Assembly: GCF_022664455.2 (NCBI RefSeq)
Contig: NZ_JAKRKC020000002.1
Span: 2,542,001-2,606,000 of the forward strand
Length of the DNA: 64,000 nt
Source: Actinomadura luzonensis
GTDB taxonomy: Bacteria; Actinomycetota; Actinomycetes; Streptosporangiales; Streptosporangiaceae
Direction of reading: 5' to 3'
The notes under the pieces were generated by a model. That model was not told the origin of the DNA. It ran no database searches and saw only the letters and a program-made list of their open reading frames with translations. The translations under genes and the position numbers were made by a program. Position 1 is the stretch's first letter. Every line of letters starts with the position of its first letter. Positions 17,772-25,334 of this stretch are shown in pieces.

Positions 17772-18803
17772 TCAGCGGGTGCGGCGTCGGGGGTGCGGGG
17801 GTGGGGCGGTGCTGGCGCGGATGACGAGTTCGGTGGCGAGTTCGAGGCGGTGGTGGGGGAGGGGTTCGTGGTGGGCGAGGTGGAGGAGCATGGTGGTGGC
17901 GGCGGCGGCCATCTGGGTGAGGGGCTGGCGGATGGTGGTCAGTGGAGGGATGGTCCAGCGGATGGAGGGCAGGTCGTCGAAGCCGATGACGCTGAGGTCG
18001 TCGGGGATGCGCAGGCCGAGTTGGGCGGCGGCGTGGTAGACCCCGATGGCTTGGCCGTCGTTGGTGGCGAAGATGGCGGTGGGCGGGTCGGGCTGGGTGA
18101 GCAGGTGGTGGGCTTGGGTGCGGCCGCCTTCGATGAGGAAGTCGCCGCCGGTGATGAGGCCGGGGTCGGTGGGCAGGCCGGCGAGGTCGAGGGCGGTGCG
18201 GTAGCCGTCGAGGCGGGCGCGGCTGGGCAGCGCGGCGTCGGGGCCGGTGATGATGGCGATGCGGCGGTGGCCGAGGTCGATGAGGTGGCGGGTGGCGGTG
18301 AGGCCGCCGTGCCAGTTGCCGGCGCTGACGGAGGGGATGGTTTTGGCGGGGGCGTCGGCGGGGTCGATGAGGACGAGGGGGATCTCGCGGCGGGCGAGGC
18401 GGTCGTGCTGGTGGTCGGTGAGGCCGGAGAAGACGGCCAGGACGCCGGTGGGGCGGCGGGCGAGGGCGGCGTCGATCCAGGTGTCGCCGGCGGCGGGGTC
18501 GTGGTGCAGGTCGGTGATGCCGACCAGGAGGTGGTGCTGGTGGGCGATCTGGGTGACGCCTTTGGTGATTTCGACGGGGTAGTCGCCTTCGAGGGCGTGG
18601 AAGACGAGTTCGATGAGGGTGGTCGGAGGGGAGCGGCGGCGCTGGCGGCGGTAGCCGTGGCGGCGGATGAGTTCTTCGACGGCGGCGCGGGTTTCGGGGG
18701 AGACCTCGGCGCGGCCGTTGACGACCTTGGAGACCGTCGCGGTGGAGACGCCGGCCAGCTGGGCGAGCTGGGCGATGGTGAGGGGGGACGACGGCGCGGT
18801 CAT
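17772..18803 (-). CDS. LacI-family transcriptional regulator (orphan)
   Basis: A 343-residue repressor with N-terminal helix-turn-helix (LTIAQLAQLAGVSTATVSKVV, residues about 8-28) and hinge region, followed by a periplasmic-binding-protein-like sugar domain (GVLAVFSGL, RRIAIITGP, FATNDGQAIGVY, VIGFDDLPSIRWT). It ends with a basic, proline-rich tail. Its neighbours are hemC and a MaoC operon, none a sugar gene, so the target operon is not evident here. Codon usage is skewed to Pro/His-rich triplets compared with neighbours. Confidence 0.88.
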   Translation of the reverse strand: MTAPSSPLTIAQLAQLAGVSTATVSKVVNGRAEVSPETRAAVEELIRRHGYRRQRRRSPPTTLIELVFHALEGDYPVEITKGVTQIAHQHHLLVGITDLHHDPAAGDTWIDAALARRPTGVLAVFSGLTDHQHDRLARREIPLVLIDPADAPAKTIPSVSAGNWHGGLTATRHLIDLGHRRIAIITGPDAALPSRARLDGYRTALDLAGLPTDPGLITGGDFLIEGGRTQAHHLLTQPDPPTAIFATNDGQAIGVYHAAAQLGLRIPDDLSVIGFDDLPSIRWTIPPLTTIRQPLTQMAAAATTMLLHLAHHEPLPHHRLELATELVIRASTAPPPHPRRRTR

Positions 18804-18817
18804 GGCCGCAGTCTAGC

Positions 18818-18885
18818 CAGCCCCGCCCCGCACCCAGCCCCGCCCCGCAGCCAGCCCCGGCCCGCAGCCAGCCCCGGCCCGCAGC
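18818..18885. repeat. 17-bp tandem repeat upstream of the orphan lacI
   Basis: Four tandem 17-bp units beginning CAGCCCCG(C/G)CCCGCA at 18818, 18835, 18852 and 18869. They lie just upstream of the LacI start. The remaining intergenic DNA to 18998 shows no further motif. Confidence 0.85.
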
Positions 18886-18998
18886 CGTACCAGGCGGAGT
18901 GATGCGGGGCCAGGCAGGGGCAAGGGCAGGGGCGGTGGCGGCGAGGCGGAGCTCACCCGGCGGCGGCCCCGGCAGCTCCAGCGTCCCAGCAGCTCTCG

Positions 18999-19457
18999 TC
19001 AGGCGTAGTGGCGGTAGACGGCGCGGGCGACGCAGGCCGGCTTGGCCGAGCCCTCGGCCTCCACGGTGAAGTCGCACACCATCTGCACGCCGTCACCGGG
19101 GACGTCGGTGACCTCGGCGACCACGGCCCCGAGCCGGATCCTCGACCCGACCCGCACGGGGCTGGGGAAGCGCACCTTGTCCAGGCCGTAGTTGATGCTC
19201 ATGGTGACGTCCTCGATGGCCAGCAGGTCGTTGAAGAGCGGGATGACCAGGGCCAGGGTGAGGTAGCCGTGCGCGATGGTGCCGCCGAAGGGGCCCTCCT
19301 TGGCGCGTTCGGCGTCCACGTGGATCCACTGGTGGTCGTCGGTGGCGTCGGCGAAGGTGTTCACCCGCTCCTGGCCGACCGGCAGCCACCGGCTGTGGCC
19401 CAGGTCCTCGCCGGCCAGCGCCTTGATGCCGGCCAGGCCGCGCGCGGTGGTGGTCAT
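18999..19457 (-). CDS. MaoC-family (hot-dog) hydratase
   Basis: A 152-residue MaoC-like hot-dog-fold protein resembling enoyl-CoA hydratases of the NodN type. The hydratase signature is visible: FADATDDHQWIHVDAERA (catalytic Asp/His) and GGTIAHGYLTLALV. It starts at ATG 19457, overlapping the amidohydrolase stop (ATGA), and is the last gene of a three-gene operon with an amidohydrolase and an SDR. The set suggests degradation of an acyl-CoA-linked or cyclic compound (inference). Confidence 0.9.
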   Translation of the reverse strand: MTTTARGLAGIKALAGEDLGHSRWLPVGQERVNTFADATDDHQWIHVDAERAKEGPFGGTIAHGYLTLALVIPLFNDLLAIEDVTMSINYGLDKVRFPSPVRVGSRIRLGAVVAEVTDVPGDGVQMVCDFTVEAEGSAKPACVARAVYRHYA

Positions 19458-20338
19458 GCTGGGGTCTCCTTCGGGGTGAGGCCGAGCAGGCGGCAGGCGT
19501 TGTCCTTGAGGATCTTGGGGCGGACCTCGGGCTTGAGGTCGAGCTTGGCGAAGTCGGCCAGCCAGCGGTCCGGGGTGATCACGGGGTAGTCGGAGCCGAA
19601 GAGCACCTTGTCCTGGAGCAGGCTGTTGGCGTAGCGGACGAGCTGCGGCGGGAAGTACTTCGGCGACCAGCCGGACAGGTCGATGTAGACGTGCGGCTTG
19701 TGGGTGGCGACCGCCAGGGCCTCGTCCTGCCAGGGGAACGACGGGTGCGCCAGGATGATCCGCAGCTCGGGGAAGTCCACGGCCACGTCGTCCACCAGCA
19801 TGGGGTTGGAGTGCTTCAGCCGGATGCCGCCGCCGCCCGGCACGCCGGCGCCGATGCCGGTCTGGCCGGTGTGGAACAGCGCAGGCACGCCCAGCTCCTC
19901 GATGGCCTCGTACAGCGGGTAGGCCATCGGGTCGTTCGGGGAGAAGCCCTGGATGCTGGGGTGGAACTTGAAGCCGCGCACGCCGTGCTCGGCGACCAGC
20001 CGCCGCGCCTCCCGTACGCCGGCCCGGCCTTTCCACGGGTCCACGCTGGCGAACGGGATCAGCACGTCGGGGTGCTCGGCGCAGCTCTCGGCGACCTCCT
20101 CGTTGGGGATGCGGGGGTGGCCGGTGGCGTGCTCGGCGTCCACGGTGAACACGACGGCGGCCATGTTCCGCTCGCGGTAGTAGGCCGCGGTCTCCTCGAT
20201 GGTGGGCTGCCGGTGGCCCTGCGCCTTGAAGTACGCCTCCGAGGCGGCGAACAGCTCCGGGCTGAGCGAGCGGTGGCCGGTGCGGGAGACCTCGGCGTGC
20301 GTGTGCACGTCGATGGCGGTCAGCCGGTCGGGGTCCAT
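19454..20338 (-). CDS. Amidohydrolase-family metal-dependent hydrolase/decarboxylase
   Basis: A 294-residue TIM-barrel member of amidohydrolase_2 (the ACMSD-like group). Metal ligands are visible as IDVHTHAEV at the N terminus, VRGFKFHPS mid-protein, RIILAHPSFPW, and GSDYPVITPDRWL at the end, in family order. ATG at 20338 overlaps the SDR stop (TAATG), and its own stop overlaps the MaoC start. Members hydrolyse or decarboxylate aromatic or lactone substrates; the substrate here is unknown. Confidence 0.87.
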   Translation of the reverse strand: MDPDRLTAIDVHTHAEVSRTGHRSLSPELFAASEAYFKAQGHRQPTIEETAAYYRERNMAAVVFTVDAEHATGHPRIPNEEVAESCAEHPDVLIPFASVDPWKGRAGVREARRLVAEHGVRGFKFHPSIQGFSPNDPMAYPLYEAIEELGVPALFHTGQTGIGAGVPGGGGIRLKHSNPMLVDDVAVDFPELRIILAHPSFPWQDEALAVATHKPHVYIDLSGWSPKYFPPQLVRYANSLLQDKVLFGSDYPVITPDRWLADFAKLDLKPEVRPKILKDNACRLLGLTPKETPA

Positions 20339-21246
20339 TATTTCGCCCCCTTCGGGGCGGGGATGCCGTAGGTCTCCGGTTCGGCGCCCACGCCGGTGCT
20401 CCACTGCTCGGCGATCGCCTCGGCGCTCCAGCCGCCGTCCATGAACGCCACCGCCTTCTCCCGCGGATGCGCCCACAGGGCGAGCCGGTCGCCGCCGACG
20501 CCGATGGCCTGACCGGTCACCCCGGCGGACGCGTCGGAGGCCAGGAACGTGACGAGCCCGGCCACGTCGTCCACGGTGCCGAGGCCCTCGTCCCTGCGCA
20601 GCCAGGCGGGGAACGGCTCGCCGGTGCGCTCGGCCTCCTCGATGACGGGGGCGAACGCCGGGATCGTCCTGGTCATCTCGGTGGCCGCCACCGGGACGAT
20701 CGCGTTCACGGTGATGCCGGCCCTGGCCAGCTCCATCGCCCAGGTGCGGGCCATGGCGACGATCCCGGCCTTGGCCGCCGCGTAGTTGGTCTGGCCGAAG
20801 TTGCCGCGCTGCCCGGCCGGGGAGGAGACGAGCACGATCCGGCCGCCGTCGCCCTGCTCGCGCATCCGTACGGCCGCCGCGCGGGCGCAGGTGAACGTGC
20901 CCCGCAGGTGGACCCGCACCACCGCGTCGAAGTCGTCGTCGGTCATCTTCCACAGCACGCGGTCGCGCAGGATGCCGGCGTTGGTCACCAGGACGTCCAG
21001 GCGTCCGAACCGCTCGACCGCCGTGCCGACCAGCCGCTCGGCGGCCGGCGTGTCGCCGACGGCGGCCACCACGCCCGCCGCGCGGCCGCCCGCGCCGGTG
21101 ATCCTCTTGACCGCGGCGTCCACGGCCTCCTGGCCGACGTCGTTGACCACGACGGCCGCGCCGGCGGCGGCCAGTGCCTCGGCGTAGGCCAGGCCCAGCC
21201 CGCGCCCGCTCCCGGTGACGACGGCGACCTTGCCGCTGAGATCCAT
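20338..21246 (-). CDS. Short-chain dehydrogenase/reductase
   Basis: A 302-residue SDR, longer than the classical 250 because of about 50 extra C-terminal residues. The Rossmann motif TGSGRGLGLAYA, NAG (VTNAGILRD), catalytic Ser in VLVSSPAGQRG and YxxxK as NYAAAKAGIVA are all intact. The layout resembles the hydroxyacyl-CoA dehydrogenase part of the peroxisomal-type multifunctional enzymes, and a MaoC hydratase lies in the same operon, consistent with a beta-oxidation-like step. The start MDLSGKVAV at 21246 follows GGAGTGGG. It is first in the operon and divergent from marR. Confidence 0.9.
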   Translation of the reverse strand: MDLSGKVAVVTGSGRGLGLAYAEALAAAGAAVVVNDVGQEAVDAAVKRITGAGGRAAGVVAAVGDTPAAERLVGTAVERFGRLDVLVTNAGILRDRVLWKMTDDDFDAVVRVHLRGTFTCARAAAVRMREQGDGGRIVLVSSPAGQRGNFGQTNYAAAKAGIVAMARTWAMELARAGITVNAIVPVAATEMTRTIPAFAPVIEEAERTGEPFPAWLRRDEGLGTVDDVAGLVTFLASDASAGVTGQAIGVGGDRLALWAHPREKAVAFMDGGWSAEAIAEQWSTGVGAEPETYGIPAPKGAK

Positions 21247-21263
21247 GTCCCACTCCATCCCGA

Positions 21264-21316
21264 TTGACAGGAAACCTGTCGATCGAGAGCGTGTCATCGA
21301 TCAGGAAACCTGTCAA
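21264..21316. promoter_or_regulatory. Paired MarR-type operators between sdr and marR
   Basis: Box 1 is the perfect repeat GACAGGAAACCTGTC (21266-21280). Box 2 at 21300-21314 matches 13 of those 15 bases (core CAGGAAACCTG). The centres are 34 bp apart. TTGACA occurs at the outer edge of each box, in opposite orientation (21264-21269 and complement of 21311-21316), so the boxes overlap both divergent -35 elements. MarR is the obvious candidate binder. Confidence 0.75.
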
Positions 21317-21360
21317 TGCCCTAGGCTGGGAGCCCGGGCGGGGAGCGAGGTGCGGGGACG

Positions 21361-21819
21361 ATGACGGAGATCCAGGCGCGGCGGGAACGGGCCAAGGCGC
21401 CCGCGTCGCTGCTCTACATGGTCAAGCGGCTGGAGCTGGCCGTGCGCTCGCGTCTCGACGAGGTCGTCCGCCCGGCGGGCATCACCGCGCTGCAGTACAC
21501 GGCGCTCACCGTGCTCGAACGCCACGACGGCATGTCGGCGGCGCAGCTCGCCCGCGACTCCTTCGTCACCGCCCAGTCCATGGCCGACATGATCCGCACG
21601 CTGGAGAACCGGGGCCTGGTCCGCCGCGAGCGCAACCCGGCCAACGGCAGGGAGCTGCTCATCCACCTCACCGAGGACGGCCACGAACTGCTCGCCACCC
21701 TGGCCGGGGCCATGCTCGCGCTGGAGGAGCGCATGGTCCTGGCCCTGTCCCCCGAGCAGGCCGACGACTTCCGCCAGGCGCTCGCCACGGCCTGGCGCGC
21801 GCTGTCCCGCCGCGACTGA
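21361..21819 (+). CDS. MarR-family transcriptional regulator
   Basis: A 152-residue winged-helix MarR protein. The DNA-binding core is LERHDGMSAAQLARDSFVTAQSMADMIRTLENRGLVRRERNP with the wing in NGRELLIHLTEDG. It is divergent from the SDR-amidohydrolase-MaoC operon, and two near-identical inverted repeats lie in the 114-bp gap, so it most likely represses that operon and itself until a pathway compound binds. The ATG at 21361 is the chosen start. Confidence 0.92.
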   Translation: MTEIQARRERAKAPASLLYMVKRLELAVRSRLDEVVRPAGITALQYTALTVLERHDGMSAAQLARDSFVTAQSMADMIRTLENRGLVRRERNPANGRELLIHLTEDGHELLATLAGAMLALEERMVLALSPEQADDFRQALATAWRALSRRD

Positions 21820-21856
21820 CCGGCGACGGCCTCCGGGCGCGGCCGGCCACAGACGG

Positions 21857-22006
21857 GCCCGCGAGGAGGCCGTGCCGCTGCGGCACCCCCGGCACGGCGA
21901 CGCGGCCGGGCTGATCGGCACCGGCGTCCCGATCCGCTGCCCGGCCGCCACGGCCGCCCTGGACGAGCCCGCGCCCGCCCTCGGCGAGCACAACGCCGAG
22001 ATCTAA
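21857..22006 (+). pseudogene. Remnant of a CaiB/BaiF CoA-transferase C terminus
   Basis: The frame ending at TAA 22004-22006 reads REEAVPLRHPRHGDAAGL, then GTGVPIRCPAATAALDEPAP and ALGEHNAEI. This matches the general C-terminal pattern of family III (CaiB/BaiF) acyl-CoA transferases: HPxxG ... PxRxS ... APxLGEHxxEI. The body of such an enzyme (about 400 residues) is missing; upstream codons back to the marR stop show no homology I recognise. It is probably a deletion relic next to the MaoC/SDR operon, possibly once part of the same pathway. Confidence 0.5.
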
Positions 22007-22039
22007 GGCGGCCTGCTCGGCCGGGGAAGGATCGGACCC

Positions 22040-22267
22040 GTGGACGAACTGATTCTCGACCTCGACGAGCCCGCCACCCGGGAGCACGTCACCCGGTGCG
22101 CCGCCTGCAAGCACCGGCTGCGCACCCCCGAGTCGCGGGCCCTCGGCATCGGACCGGACTGCGCCGCCAAGCTCGGCATCGCGCCCCGCAGGCCCCTCCG
22201 CGTCACCGGCGTGCCCACTGGATGGGACGTCGACGGACAGCTCGACCTGCTGGAGGAGACAAGCTGA
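22040..22267 (+). CDS. DUF6011-type small zinc-ribbon protein
   Basis: A 75-residue protein with one compact motif: RCAACKHRLRTPESRALGIG followed by PDCAAKLG. This is the C-x2-C ... S-x-x-GxGPxC pattern of DUF6011, probably a zinc ribbon. GTG start at 22040 (VDELILDLDEPATREHVT). The C terminus LDLLEETS is encoded by an 18-bp sequence repeated 79 bp downstream. Function unknown; relatives often occur in mobile or phage-linked contexts, but nothing mobile is visible here. Confidence 0.7.
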   Translation: MDELILDLDEPATREHVTRCAACKHRLRTPESRALGIGPDCAAKLGIAPRRPLRVTGVPTGWDVDGQLDLLEETS

Positions 22268-22339
22268 CCAGACATGCCTCGACCAACCCCCTCCGATGAA
22301 GGACACTGCGAGAGGGCAAGGCGACCTGCTGGAGGAGAC
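22243..22339 (+). repeat. 18-bp perfect direct repeat
   Basis: CGACCTGCTGGAGGAGAC occurs at 22243-22260 (inside the DUF6011 gene end) and 22322-22339 (directly before the next GTG). The first copy is coding; the second supplies the purine-rich ribosome-binding stretch for the following gene. It may mark a local duplication or a deletion join. Confidence 0.85.
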
Positions 22340-22546
22340 GTGGCACACCCCGAGCTGAACACGGACGTGGTCCTCGCCGCCGTGCGAGACCACGGGCACG
22401 AGGCCTACGACGTCCTGGTCAAGGAGTTCCCGTCGGAGGCGGTGATCGAGGAGTTCACCAAGGCCGCCAGGTCGGGCTTCACCACCTTCGGCATCGGCGT
22501 GCACCTGGCGGAGCTGACCGACAAGGGACGCAAGCGGCTCGGCTGA
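22340..22546 (+). CDS. Small hypothetical protein
   Basis: A 68-residue acidic, helical-looking protein starting VAHPELNTDVVLAAVRDHG, with FTKAARSGFTTFGIGVHLAELT near the end. I do not recognise the family. The GTG at 22340 follows GGAGGAGAC closely; an in-frame ATG at 22274 would add 22 residues with no homology-like character. The frame has actinobacterial codon bias (GC at third positions), and it lies on the same strand just after the DUF6011 gene. Confidence 0.55.
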   Translation: MAHPELNTDVVLAAVRDHGHEAYDVLVKEFPSEAVIEEFTKAARSGFTTFGIGVHLAELTDKGRKRLG

Positions 22547-22592
22547 GCCGGTCGGCCGAGGGTCCGGCGCACGGTTTCCCGGCCCGCCGGTC

Positions 22593-23792
22593 TCACGCCT
22601 GCCCCGGGGCCGCGCCGGCCTCCCACACGCGCGCGAAGTTGGCGGCGTACGCGTCCACGACGCGGCGCTCCGACAGCTCGACCATCGCCTCGTCGTTGCG
22701 CCGCAGGGAGGTGGCGTTGAAGTTGTGGCTGCCGGTCATCACCCAGCCCGGCCCGTGTCCCGGGTCGGTGACCACGAGGTACTTGGAGTGGATGCGGCCG
22801 GCGGGGGTCGAGCCGTCGAGCACCCGGCGCGGCACGCCGGCGGCGTCCAGCGCGGCGGTGACCGCCGGGTCGGCCGGGCCGTGCACGACGCGCACCCGGC
22901 AGCCCGCCGTCACCAGCGCCGCGAGGCGGTCGACGATGGCGAGCCGGGTGGCGTCCCACTCGGACTGGCCGATCTCGACGCGGGTGCGGCCCTTGGGCTT
23001 GCAGCGGACCTGGCCGAGCCGGTCGGCGATCGGGTCGCGGTCGGCGACCGGGTAGAACTGGGCGGTGATCCGGCCGCCCCGCCCGCCGGCGGTGACGGTG
23101 GTGTCGTAGTCGGGGTTCTGCACCTCGGCGGCGAGGTCGTCGAAGTACTTGCCGTACCCCGCGAACAGCTCGCGGTTGCCGGGCAGCACGACCAGGTTGT
23201 TCCAGTAGCTGGTCGAGTTGACGTCGGTGAGGTTGTTGGACGCCTGGACGACGACGTCCCGCCGGCCGCCCGTCAGCGAGAAGAGCGAGAACTTGTTGTG
23301 CATGCCCTTGGTGCCCTGGCAGGAGGTGGTGTTGCCTTCCGGGCTCAGGTGGCTGCAGACGTGCACCCACGACGTGGCCGACTCGTCGGTGCCGAGCGTG
23401 CTGATCAGCGACGCGGCGGCCGGGTTGTCGACCTGGTAGCCGTCCATGACCATGCGGATCGCGACGCCGCGGCGGTGGGCGTCGAGCAGCACCGCCGCGT
23501 AGTCGGCGCCGGCGTCGCCGGAGACGACGAACTCGGCGATCTCGATCGACGACCCGGCCGGGGCCTGCTTGATCAGCGAGCAGATCCGCTCCACGACCGC
23601 GGTCGCGGTGCCGGCGAGCGGGTCGTTGAAGGCGGCCCCGGTCTCGACCGGAACCTCGGCGGCGTTGCGGCAGGCGCTGCGGGCGGGCTCGGGCAGGGCG
23701 GCCCGCGCGGCGGGGACGCCGACCGCCTGCGCGCACAGCGCGGTCAGGGCGGCGGCGAGGACCGCAGGGCGGAGGAAACGGGTTCGAGGCAT
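22593..23792 (-). CDS. Secreted phospholipase-D-like protein
   Basis: A 399-residue exported protein with two PLD-type repeats. Signal peptide: MPRTRFLRPAVLAAALTALC, cleavage near ARA-ALP. The second repeat is canonical HxKx4D (IHSKYLVVTD followed by MTGSHNFN). The first is MHNKFSLFSL followed by QASNNLT, lacking the usual Asp, as in several actinobacterial members. It should hydrolyse or transfer phosphodiesters outside the cell. The ATG at 23792 lies 22 bp from a perfect ATTAACGTTAAT palindrome, a likely operator. Confidence 0.88.
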   Translation of the reverse strand: MPRTRFLRPAVLAAALTALCAQAVGVPAARAALPEPARSACRNAAEVPVETGAAFNDPLAGTATAVVERICSLIKQAPAGSSIEIAEFVVSGDAGADYAAVLLDAHRRGVAIRMVMDGYQVDNPAAASLISTLGTDESATSWVHVCSHLSPEGNTTSCQGTKGMHNKFSLFSLTGGRRDVVVQASNNLTDVNSTSYWNNLVVLPGNRELFAGYGKYFDDLAAEVQNPDYDTTVTAGGRGGRITAQFYPVADRDPIADRLGQVRCKPKGRTRVEIGQSEWDATRLAIVDRLAALVTAGCRVRVVHGPADPAVTAALDAAGVPRRVLDGSTPAGRIHSKYLVVTDPGHGPGWVMTGSHNFNATSLRRNDEAMVELSERRVVDAYAANFARVWEAGAAPGQA

Positions 23793-23813
23793 GAGGGTCT
23801 TTCCAGGTGCTCA

Positions 23814-23949
23814 CATTAACGTTAATGGGATCGCTGGCCGATGCTAGGACCGAGGGGTTCGGCCGTCAAGAGCGCATCCGCTCTCACCTCGCAACGCTGT
23901 CCGGACAAGCTGGCCGTCCGGTTGACTCTGGGTGCCATTAACGTTAATG
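23814..23949. promoter_or_regulatory. Pair of CATTAACGTTAATG palindromes
   Basis: Perfect 14-bp palindromes at 23814-23827 and 23936-23949, 122 bp apart centre to centre. The central CG and symmetric arms are LacI-family-like. They flank the 3' end of the MFS gene and the promoter region of the PLD gene; the distal copy lies inside the annotated end of the MFS frame. The spacing would allow looping. Confidence 0.7.
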
Positions 23950-25235
23950 AGAGAAGGCGCAGTCGGTGCGCGGCGGCCGGCGACGGCGGACGCGGACAGG
24001 AGCGTCGCGCCCGCGAGGCCGCCCCACAAGGCGATCGGGCCGTGGGCGGCGAGGGCGGTGATGACCGCCGGGGAGACGGCGAGGCCGAAGCCCGTGGAGA
24101 GCTGGAAGCGGGCGAGGGCCCGGCCCAGGAGACGGGCCGGGGCGAGGGCGGTGACGAGGGCCGTCGCGCTGCCCGCGTAGACGATCTCGCCGACGGTGCA
24201 GACCACGGACACCGCGGCGACCGCCGGCGCGCCCCAGCCGGGTCCCAGCGCGGTGGCGGCGAGGAAGCCGAGGTAGGACGCGGCGAGCACCACGCCGGCG
24301 AGAGCCAGCACCGCCCGCCGGGAGAAGCGGGACATCAGGACGGTGACCGGGACCTGCAACGTGACCACCAGCACCGTGTTCGCCACGAAGACGGCCGCCG
24401 GCCACACCGGGGACGCGTGCAACCGGGTCACCAGGATCAGGGGGAGCGCGACCTCGGGCACGTTGAGGCAGAAGATGTAGACCACGTTGGCGGCCAGCAT
24501 GACGCGCATCCGGGGCGCGGGCCCACCGACGGCGTCCGGAGCGGTGTCCGGAGCGGTGTCCGGAGCGGTGTCCGGAGCGGTGTCCGGAGCCGCGTCGGGA
24601 GCCGCGTCCGGAGCGGGAGCGGAGGCGGCGGCCGGGTGGGCGCGCAGGCGGACCGACCACGCCAGGGCCGCCGCGGCGAGGTAGGCGAGCCCCGTGACGG
24701 CCGCCAGCGCCCGCAGCGCGGAGGTGCCGCCCGCCAGCGACGCGGTGGCGAGGAGCGCGCCCACGCCCAGCCCGGCGTTGCGCAGGGCGCGGCCGCCCGC
24801 GAGGGCGGCGTCACGCTCGCGGCCGTGACTGACCGTGGCCACGAGGGCCGCGTGGGCGGCCGGCCAGGCCTGGTTGCCGATGCCGAGGAAGAGCGCCGCC
24901 GTCGCGAACAGCGTGACGTGCCCCGCCGGCGCGGCCAGCAGCAGCGCCACCCCCAGCACCCGCACCAGCATCGACGCCGCCACGGCCGCGCTGCGCGCGC
25001 CCCGGTCCAGCCACCGGCCGACCGCGGGCATGCACACCAGGCCCACCACGACGCCGGTCGTCATGGCGACGCCGGTGACCGGCGCGGACAGCCGCAGCAC
25101 CGTCACCCCGTAGAGCAGCAGGAAGGGCCGCAGCAGGCCGGTGCCGAGCGCGTCCACGGCCAGCGCGACGGCATAGCGGGGGCCTCCGGAGGCGCGGACG
25201 AGGGCCCGTGGCCGGATCTTGGTGGTGGTCGCCAT
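23844..25235 (-). CDS. MFS transporter with repeat-bearing linker
   Basis: A 463-residue major facilitator with 12 predicted helices; MTTGVVVGLVCMPAVGRWLDRG marks the helix 2-3 loop. The cytoplasmic linker between helices 6 and 7 carries a PDTA/PDAA repeat encoded by 12-bp tandem units (24533-24612). The last 35 residues or so, after AGRRAPTAPS, look like translated intergenic DNA including one ATTAACGTTAAT palindrome, so the original stop may have been lost. It is divergent from an ArsR-type regulator with an inverted repeat between. Substrate (possibly a drug) unknown. Confidence 0.85.
   Translation of the reverse strand: MATTTKIRPRALVRASGGPRYAVALAVDALGTGLLRPFLLLYGVTVLRLSAPVTGVAMTTGVVVGLVCMPAVGRWLDRGARSAAVAASMLVRVLGVALLLAAPAGHVTLFATAALFLGIGNQAWPAAHAALVATVSHGRERDAALAGGRALRNAGLGVGALLATASLAGGTSALRALAAVTGLAYLAAAALAWSVRLRAHPAAASAPAPDAAPDAAPDTAPDTAPDTAPDTAPDAVGGPAPRMRVMLAANVVYIFCLNVPEVALPLILVTRLHASPVWPAAVFVANTVLVVTLQVPVTVLMSRFSRRAVLALAGVVLAASYLGFLAATALGPGWGAPAVAAVSVVCTVGEIVYAGSATALVTALAPARLLGRALARFQLSTGFGLAVSPAVITALAAHGPIALWGGLAGATLLSASAVAGRRAPTAPSLINVNGTQSQPDGQLVRTALRGESGCALDGRTPRS
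24533..24612 (-). repeat. 12-bp tandem repeat in the MFS gene
   Basis: About six to seven tandem copies of a 12-bp unit (TCCGGAGCGGTG and GCCGCG variants) encoding PDTA/PDAA in the central cytoplasmic loop. In frame, so length variation would be tolerated. Confidence 0.8.
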
Positions 25236-25273
25236 GGCGTCAACGATGCGTCCGCCCGCCGAGCCGGCCGCGC

Positions 25274-25296
25274 CGGTTGACGGACAGCGTCAACCG
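25274..25296. promoter_or_regulatory. Inverted-repeat operator between MFS gene and ArsR-type regulator
   Basis: Perfect 9-bp arms CGGTTGACG (25274-25282) and CGTCAACCG (25288-25296) around GACAG, in the 99-bp gap between divergent starts. A further half-site GCGTCAACG lies at the MFS start (about 25237-25245). Likely site of the adjacent regulator. Confidence 0.7.
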
Positions 25297-25334
25297 ACGC
25301 GGCCGCCGGCCGCGCGACCAGCGATGATGGGGGG

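Noticed and set aside
18818..18885. Possible iteron or replication origin
   Set aside because: Only four GC-only 17-bp units, no AT-rich region, no replication gene nearby.
16747..19077. Apparent HemC fused to a 460-residue N-terminal extension
   Set aside because: The extension is a Pro/Arg-rich reading of the lacI gene in another frame; HemC has its own normal start at 17682.
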